From positions 1-8,785 of the forward strand of contig CAIYYO010000171.1 in assembly GCA_903930485.1 (NCBI GenBank): a DNA stretch of 8,785 bases, given 5' to 3'. The notes under the pieces were generated by a model. It ran no database searches. It had not been told where the DNA came from and worked only from the letters and a program-made list of their open reading frames with translations. The number at the start of each line of letters is the position of its first letter. The first letter of the stretch is position 1. This DNA comes from Methanobacteriota archaeon (GTDB taxonomy: Archaea; Altiarchaeota; Altiarchaeia; IMC4; QMZM01). The position numbers and the translations under genes are program-made. Below are positions 4,801 through 8,785 of the stretch, one piece after another.

Positions 4801-6421
4801 ATGGCGCTTTGATTCCGATGGATGCATAGGGCACGCATTCCGGGTACGATTTACAGGTTATGTCGTTCCCGCTGTTGCTGTTATAAGGTATGTATGCGTA
4901 TCCTGCCTCATGGTAGAAATTCCCGGGCTGAAGCACTCCGGTATGTACCCCCCAGCTGTTTTTTATTATCCAGCATCCGGGCGTTGAATAGTGCGTCCGG
5001 CATATGGCGCTGTTGTCGTCCCAGCCTGCGAGGGTGATGGCGTGCATGGGCATCAATCCGAATGCGGTCATGGTGCTCCACCCTAAGACGGAAAATGGGC
5101 CGTTACATATCAATTTAGCCTTTACGTCGGCGGCGTTCGAGGAGGCCGTGATTACACTCGTCGTCGTCCACATTTTCGGGTTGATACAATAAGAGCATGT
5201 TCCGCCTCCATGTTGCTGGTTATAAGACGCATATGGGAAACAGGTCTCGGTGCATACGCCATTTGTTTTTATATATGGGTGAGCAAGATATGGCCATCCC
5301 CCATCGCATCCACTGTTTCCATTCGGCGGGTTATAATCGCAGTATATGAGATACTGCTCCGAGAGATCGGTATTTGACGGCTTGCACTGCTCCACGTTGT
5401 ATACTCCCTCTATCGAGCCTATGGTGGAAAACGCCCAGCATGAGCCGCACAGGCCCTGATCCCTCACCGGAGTCATATAGTTCACACCGTTCACGTTCCT
5501 CCAGTCGAACTTTGAAGGCAGCGTTCCGGTCGCCTTGTAATTCTGGCAGTCTGGCAGGCACCCCGTAGTTGTGCTCGTCGTCGACGTCGTGCTCGTGGTG
5601 GACGAAGTGGAGGAACCCGTCGTGGTGGTTGAACCGCGCGTAGTCGTCGTAACGTAAGCCGTCGACGTAGGCCAAGGCCGCGTGACTATCGTCACGAGAG
5701 GCGGAAGCGTCGGCACGACATTAGGCGTGAAATTCATCAGCTTATAGCACTCGCATGAGCCGCTCAACGGCAGTATGTTCGTTCCGGCTATAAGGTAATC
5801 GATCACCGGGCAGGCGATGACGGCGATAAATATCCCGCCGATGGCAAATAATATCTTCGCCCGCGCCTTGTTCCTGGAATCCGGCTCTTCCTGCGTAAGG
5901 TACTGGACCCCGGCGAATATGAGTACCAGCGACGCTATTGCGCCGATTATGATCCACAGGAGGTTCAGGAGGGCGCAGACGTTGTAGTTCAGCTTATTGA
6001 TCAGCTGGCCTATAGTTCCCTTGAAAGAGATGTCGGTGTCGTTTACGGCTGCGTTGGTCGTGGTCGTCACGTTAGGTCCCGGCCCGCCGCAAGGGCATGG
6101 GTAGATGCATGGGTGCGTCGCGTTCCCGTGGCTCCCGGCTTCGCAGCAGTTGAGGCACCAGCAGGCCTGGAGGTTGGTCACGGCTTTCGGATCTACGCTG
6201 GGGTTAGAAGGCGTAAGGCCGTGGATCATCGCATCCAGAAAGGCGCTGACGTTGTCGTAAGTCGCTATGTAGCTTTCGCAGGACCTCATGCAGTTCTCGC
6301 ATTCGGCCTGGGTCGTGCACGCGCCTGAGCAGCCGGCGGGAATAGGTCCGTAGGCGGCATGCGATACTCCTGTTAAGAGGATGATGAATGCAGCCAGGGA
6401 TATCAAAACCGGTTTTTTCAT
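4799..6421 (-). CDS. Surface papain-family (C1A) cysteine protease on a T4SS-pilin-like membrane hairpin
   Basis: This 540-residue protein has a signal peptide (about 1-22) and a Cys-rich ectodomain (31-111, 12 Cys in CSGAC, CENCMRSC, CWCLNCC and CIYPCPC clusters). A two-helix hairpin follows (about 147-172 and 189-213) with a short charged loop, YLTQEEPDSRNKARAK, resembling VirB2/TrbC-type T4SS pilins. Then come C-E-C (223-225), a Thr/Ser stalk (252-286) and a C1A peptidase domain (about 301-540). The protease has the oxyanion Q322 and catalytic C328 in DQGLCGSCWAF, H460 in MHAITLAGW and N488 in IIKNSWG, so it should be active outside the cell. LSEQYLIYCDY and GCDGGWP are further family hallmarks. 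No I29-type inhibitory propeptide is recognisable between the stalk and LPSKFDWRNV. Its own TATA box lies close enough for a nearly leaderless mRNA. Substrates may be surface, host or environmental proteins; none is indicated. Confidence 0.92.
   Translation of the reverse strand: MKKPVLISLAAFIILLTGVSHAAYGPIPAGCSGACTTQAECENCMRSCESYIATYDNVSAFLDAMIHGLTPSNPSVDPKAVTNLQACWCLNCCEAGSHGNATHPCIYPCPCGGPGPNVTTTTNAAVNDTDISFKGTIGQLINKLNYNVCALLNLLWIIIGAIASLVLIFAGVQYLTQEEPDSRNKARAKILFAIGGIFIAVIACPVIDYLIAGTNILPLSGSCECYKLMNFTPNVVPTLPPLVTIVTRPWPTSTAYVTTTTRGSTTTTGSSTSSTTSTTSTTSTTTGCLPDCQNYKATGTLPSKFDWRNVNGVNYMTPVRDQGLCGSCWAFSTIGSIEGVYNVEQCKPSNTDLSEQYLIYCDYNPPNGNSGCDGGWPYLAHPYIKTNGVCTETCFPYASYNQQHGGGTCSYCINPKMWTTTSVITASSNAADVKAKLICNGPFSVLGWSTMTAFGLMPMHAITLAGWDDNSAICRTHYSTPGCWIIKNSWGVHTGVLQPGNFYHEAGYAYIPYNSNSGNDITCKSYPECVPYASIGIKAP
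5564..5668 (-). repeat. Low-complexity Thr/Ser linker in the protease gene
   Basis: This stretch encodes residues 252-286, with runs such as STTSTTSTTSTTT. It joins the pilin-like hairpin to the protease domain. The DNA is a mixed ACN/AGC triplet repeat (GTC/GTG/GTA on the + strand) using several synonymous codons, so protein-level selection for a Thr stalk is more likely than recent triplet expansion. Confidence 0.75.
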
Positions 6422-6449
6422 ATCTGTTTAATGAATATATTGCGGCGAC

Positions 6450-6464
6450 TATATAAATCTTTTC
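6450..6464 (-). promoter_or_regulatory. BRE/TATA promoter of the protease gene
   Basis: On the - strand GAAAAGA followed by TTTATATA (6457-6450) is a near-ideal archaeal BRE plus TATA box. Its centre is about 32 nt upstream of ATG 6421. Archaeal initiation falls about 25 nt after TATA, so the leader should be only a few nt long. No ribosome binding site is present in CATTAAACAGAT before the ATG, which agrees with leaderless or near-leaderless translation. Confidence 0.75.
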
Positions 6465-6470
6465 ATTGTC

Positions 6471-8024
6471 TCACCAGTCGTACGCAGCCCACCCCGGCGA
6501 CTCGGCCATCAAAAGAGGCAGGGTATCTATTAGGTGCTGTCCGTTGTAGTCCATGAAGGAAGCTCCGATGCCGTCTCCTGTGCCCTCGTGTATGGCTACG
6601 ACGCCTACGAACATCTTGTTACCGTACGCCAGGGAGGTTGGAACGTCTCCATGCCCCCCGAAGGTTCCGGTACCGGCGTCGTTTCCGTCATCGTTGTAGT
6701 ATTGTGCGTCGTTATCCTTTACTTCGAGGAATTTTCCGTCGCCGTATATGAGGTCGTGGGCGCAGACAAGGCTTGATTCCTTCTCTCCTTTGAGTTGCCC
6801 GTTAAAGTCGAATAAAAATATCTTTTTACCGAAAGCAACCAGGAAGTATTTAGCACCTGGCTCTACTTCCGCATTTTCGAAGGGAAGTATATAGTAACAG
6901 CCGAAGAAACCTGTATTATCGCTCGTTTCATTGAAAGAGGTTATCACGAATCTGTCTTTTACTTTTTTCCCTGAAAGATCGTATAACATGCCGTATACCT
7001 TTCCATGCACTTCTGTCGGAAGACCATACTCGTTCAACTCTGACGTGTATTCAGGCCATGTTATGAACAAATTGCCGTTTGCGAAGGCCATATCCCCTTC
7101 GGAGAAATAAGTTTTACTCCATTGCGGATCTGAGATCGTATGGCTTATGTTTCCGATGTCTATGCTGTAAGCGTTCTCCAGGTCGCCTTGAAGGCTGTAT
7201 TCCTGTAACGTGCATCCTCCGCTTCCTTCTTTGGGGGACAGGAGCAGGTAAAAATTGTTGCCGGTCTGTATGGCTTTTACCGGATAATATCCGCTTCTGG
7301 TGGAGTATTTTGCCTTGACCGTCGCACCCTCCCAGTCCAGCACGACCGCGTTAGACCCGTAGGCGACGAAGAAGCGGTTCGGGCCCACGGCGAGGGCGGC
7401 GGGGTCATACTGGTCTGAATCTATTAGGAAATCGTCTTTGTGTATGGTACCGTCCATATTGAATATGACGCCGGAAAAATCTCCTTCCCTGTGAGGACCG
7501 TATCCGTAAACGCATTCCCCGACCAGGAGGAATCTTCCGCCCCCGCTTTTCGGATACCAGATGGTGGAGGTCGTGCTGGTCGTGGTCGTAGTCGTCGTGA
7601 CGGTAGTGACTGTGACGAAAGTCCACGTTGTTGTCGTGGTAGAGGTCGTGGTCGTCGGCGGAACAGTCCTGATGCAGTCGCATTTGAATTCCTTCACGTC
7701 CGAGCCGTGTACGATGTAATTCACAGTAGGGCAGGCGACGACGACCAGTATGAATGCGATGAGGCCCTGGACGATCGTCTTCTTGGCCGCGCCTTTGCGC
7801 TCTGAGTCTTCGCTGGTCAGATATTTCAGGCCCGAGACGACGACGAGCAGGGCGAGGATGGTCGTGGCAAGAGCCCACAGCGCGCACAGGACGAGCCTTA
7901 CGGCGTCTTCCATGCGCCAGCCGATGAAGCTCAGAGGCGTCGACGAGTTTCCCTGGGCATAAACTGCAAACGCAAGAGCCTCAAGCAGGAATAAAAAGAT
8001 TAAGTTCTTGTTTTCCGTCATCAT
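6471..8024 (-). CDS. Surface beta-propeller-like protein on a T4SS-pilin-like membrane hairpin
   Basis: This 517-residue protein has a signal peptide (1-23, ending VYA). Its hairpin helices are at about 42-67 and 83-107, with the loop YLTSEDSERKGAAKK; this resembles archaeal and Patescibacteria T4SS pilins (G-h-x-Y-h-T-S...KAKKTI...). C-D-C (115-117) and a Thr stalk (124-154) follow, then an outer domain (160-517). I can divide the outer domain into seven degenerate repeats starting near R164, R217, F258, F320, F394, F432 and F472. Each has a strand like RFFVAYG, a D/N-G turn, and a P/S-x-ALAYG-like strand, as in a seven-bladed propeller. The protein ends in SPGWAAYDW, which could pair with GGGRFLLVG to close the ring. 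Conserved motifs shared with the upstream paralogue are CAHDLIYG and TFGGHGD. Such domains usually bind ligands, but no enzyme motif is seen. ATG 8024 (or the adjacent ATG 8021) lies about 25 nt from a TATA box. Confidence 0.85.
   Translation of the reverse strand: MMTENKNLIFLFLLEALAFAVYAQGNSSTPLSFIGWRMEDAVRLVLCALWALATTILALLVVVSGLKYLTSEDSERKGAAKKTIVQGLIAFILVVVACPTVNYIVHGSDVKEFKCDCIRTVPPTTTTSTTTTTWTFVTVTTVTTTTTTTSTTSTIWYPKSGGGRFLLVGECVYGYGPHREGDFSGVIFNMDGTIHKDDFLIDSDQYDPAALAVGPNRFFVAYGSNAVVLDWEGATVKAKYSTRSGYYPVKAIQTGNNFYLLLSPKEGSGGCTLQEYSLQGDLENAYSIDIGNISHTISDPQWSKTYFSEGDMAFANGNLFITWPEYTSELNEYGLPTEVHGKVYGMLYDLSGKKVKDRFVITSFNETSDNTGFFGCYYILPFENAEVEPGAKYFLVAFGKKIFLFDFNGQLKGEKESSLVCAHDLIYGDGKFLEVKDNDAQYYNDDGNDAGTGTFGGHGDVPTSLAYGNKMFVGVVAIHEGTGDGIGASFMDYNGQHLIDTLPLLMAESPGWAAYDW
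6473..6509 (-). repeat. Near-identical 3' end shared by the two propeller genes (copy 1)
   Basis: Matches 8061-8097 at 36 of 37 positions, then diverges gradually. It encodes the last 12 residues (MAESPGWAAYDW). The stop codons differ (TGA here, TAG in copy 2). Confidence 0.85.
7563..7655 (-). repeat. Low-complexity Thr linker in the propeller gene
   Basis: This encodes residues 124-154 (TTTTSTTTTT, then VTTTTTTTSTTST after a short hydrophobic break WTFVTVTTV). It occupies the same place as the stalk in the protease gene, between the C-x-C motif and the outer domain. Probable O-glycosylation is inferred. Confidence 0.75.
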
Positions 8025-8045
8025 TTAAGTATTACTGGATGTTTC

Positions 8046-8058
8046 TTTAAAAGTTTAT
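8046..8058 (-). promoter_or_regulatory. TATA-type promoter of the propeller gene
   Basis: On the - strand ATAAACTTTTAAA has an A-rich BRE-like part and CTTTTAAA (8053-8046) as a TATA element, centred about 25 nt before ATG 8024. Transcription would begin at or next to the ATG. No ribosome binding site is present in CAGTAATACTTAA, which fits a leaderless mRNA. Confidence 0.55.
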
Positions 8059-8785
8059 CTACCAGTCGTACGCCGCCCACCCCGGCGACTCGGCCATGAC
8101 CAGAGGCAGTGTGTCTATCAGGTGCTTCCCGGTCGAGTCCATGAAAGACGCTCCGATCCCGTCGTCCGAGGTGTGTATGGCTACGATGCCTACGAACATG
8201 CTGTTGCCGTATGCGAGCGAGGTGAATTGGTCTCCGTGGCCTCCGAAGGTCCCGCTCCCGACCTGGTCTCCGTCTTCGTTGAAGAACACCCCTTCGCTGT
8301 TCACGGCCGCAAGGTATTTCCCGCCGCCGTAGACCATGTCGTGGGCGCAGGAGAAGGCTTCATCTGTCCCTCCGGAATCCGGGTCCGGCTTGTATGTCCC
8401 CGTAGACTTCTCGCTCGCGAAGGCCAAAGACTTGAGGTCGTACAATTCCAGCTTGTCCCTGAAGGCCACGATGAAATATTTGCTCCCTGCCTCTATCTCC
8501 GGGTTGATGTACTCGTTGGTGCCGTCTTTTTTAGTGTCCATGGAGGTGAAAACGCATTTATCCGTGATGCCGTCTTTTACCGTGAACTTGTTTTTCACGA
8601 CTTTTCCCTTGAGGTCGTAGACGATGCCGTAAACAGCGCTCCCCTCGTACCAGACTATGAAGAAGTTCCCGCTGCCCAAGGCCACGTCGCCTTCAGGGAC
8701 TTTAGTATCCGACGAAAAATAAGTCGGCCAGGGATTGATCACGGCATATCCTATCTTGTCGATGCCTACGTTGTATGAAGCGATC
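8059..8785 (-). CDS. Beta-propeller-like surface protein, paralogue of its neighbour (N-terminus outside window)
   Basis: The frame is open to the window edge; residues ASYNVGIDKIGYAVINP upstream of the GTG at 8742 still align to the neighbour's AYSIDIGNISHTISDP. That GTG is therefore internal and this is a 3' partial gene. About 242 residues are visible, equal to the last four to five repeats of the neighbouring protein. They include CAHDMVYGGG, GSGTFGGHGD, TSLAYGN and the C-terminal DGIGASFMD...ESPGWAAYDW. The last 34 residues are identical to the paralogue at 30 positions. The middle is more diverged, with an acidic insertion (KPDPDSGGTDE) before CAHD. By analogy the missing N-terminus may carry the same signal peptide, hairpin and Thr stalk, which is not visible. 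The two genes are a tandem duplication with the same orientation, 34 nt apart. Confidence 0.85.
   Translation of the reverse strand, partial: IASYNVGIDKIGYAVINPWPTYFSSDTKVPEGDVALGSGNFFIVWYEGSAVYGIVYDLKGKVVKNKFTVKDGITDKCVFTSMDTKKDGTNEYINPEIEAGSKYFIVAFRDKLELYDLKSLAFASEKSTGTYKPDPDSGGTDEAFSCAHDMVYGGGKYLAAVNSEGVFFNEDGDQVGSGTFGGHGDQFTSLAYGNSMFVGIVAIHTSDDGIGASFMDSTGKHLIDTLPLVMAESPGWAAYDW
8061..8097 (-). repeat. Near-identical 3' end shared by the two propeller genes (copy 2)
   Basis: Direct-repeat partner of 6473-6509, 1588 nt away, in the same orientation. Recombination between the two would delete or duplicate exactly one propeller gene. Confidence 0.85.

Noticed and set aside
4799..4838. Extending the DUF333-like gene to the ATG at 4838 (or 4802).
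   Set aside because: It would put 16 (or 4) extra polar residues before a normal signal peptide, has no ribosome binding site, and overlaps the protease. ATG 4790 has GAGG at the right distance.
7563..7655. GTC/GTG triplet runs as a CRISPR array or microsatellite.
   Set aside because: No spacers or fixed repeat unit; the runs encode Thr linkers in frame with mixed synonymous codons.
4799..8024. A conjugative type IV secretion system.
   Set aside because: Only pilin-like hairpins are seen, fused to outer domains; no VirB4, VirD4 or VirB6 homologue is in the window.
8740..8742. GTG at 8742 as the start of the second propeller gene.
   Set aside because: The frame stays open to the window edge and the upstream residues still align to the neighbouring paralogue, so the gene is cut by the window.
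8122..8778. Long + strand open frames opposite the surface genes (also 7440-7805 and 3056-3577).
   Set aside because: They are opposite strongly supported genes, have no domain or ribosome binding support, and arise from the GC-rich codons of the real genes.

Overview
The window looks archaeal, and most like a small-genome DPANN-type lineage (Micrarchaeota/Diapherotrites-like). This is an inference from several signs: archaeal BRE/TATA promoters about 25-45 nt upstream of starts, starts that look leaderless, oligo-T terminators without hairpins, a GAGGTGA-type ribosome binding site with a TTG start, a single-domain KaiC-like ATPase, winged-helix regulators, and secreted proteins with long Thr linkers. 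There are no rRNA or tRNA genes, CRISPR arrays, transposases or integrases. The window is packed: the longest gap between genes is 79 nt after correcting one start.

Left block (1-2233, + strand). A winged-helix protein, probably cut by the window edge, is followed by two small membrane-anchored coiled-coil proteins. The first of these has a C-terminal stretch that reads like a shortened Hsp20/alpha-crystallin domain. An oligo-T tract separates them from a KaiC/RadA-like ATPase with a long charged helical insertion. Its TTG start is fixed by a well-placed ribosome binding site.

Central pair (2230-3862, - strand). A class III PLP aminotransferase of the acetylornithine (ArgD/LysJ) type overlaps a winged-helix regulator by 8 nt. 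The regulator gene ends tail-to-tail with the KaiC-like gene, and the two stop codons share one TTAA.

Right block (3942-8785, - strand). Four secreted or surface proteins lie head to tail, and this is the unusual part. Two adjacent genes share one architecture: signal peptide, a two-helix hairpin like T4SS (VirB2/TrbC-type) pilins, a C-x-C motif, a Thr-rich linker, and then a different extracellular domain. In one gene that domain is a papain-family (C1A) protease with all catalytic residues. In the other it is seven repeats that look like a beta-propeller. Upstream, and running off the window, is a second copy of the propeller domain. Downstream of the protease, with its ribosome binding site next to the protease stop codon, is a DUF333-like Cys-rich, Thr/Pro-repeat, C-terminally anchored surface protein. 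Two of these genes have their own promoters close enough to the ATG for leaderless or nearly leaderless transcripts. My reading is a modular cell-surface display cluster: one pilin-like membrane base carries interchangeable outer domains on glycosylatable stalks. Its role (contact with a host or neighbour cell, nutrient proteolysis, or surface assembly) cannot be decided from sequence.
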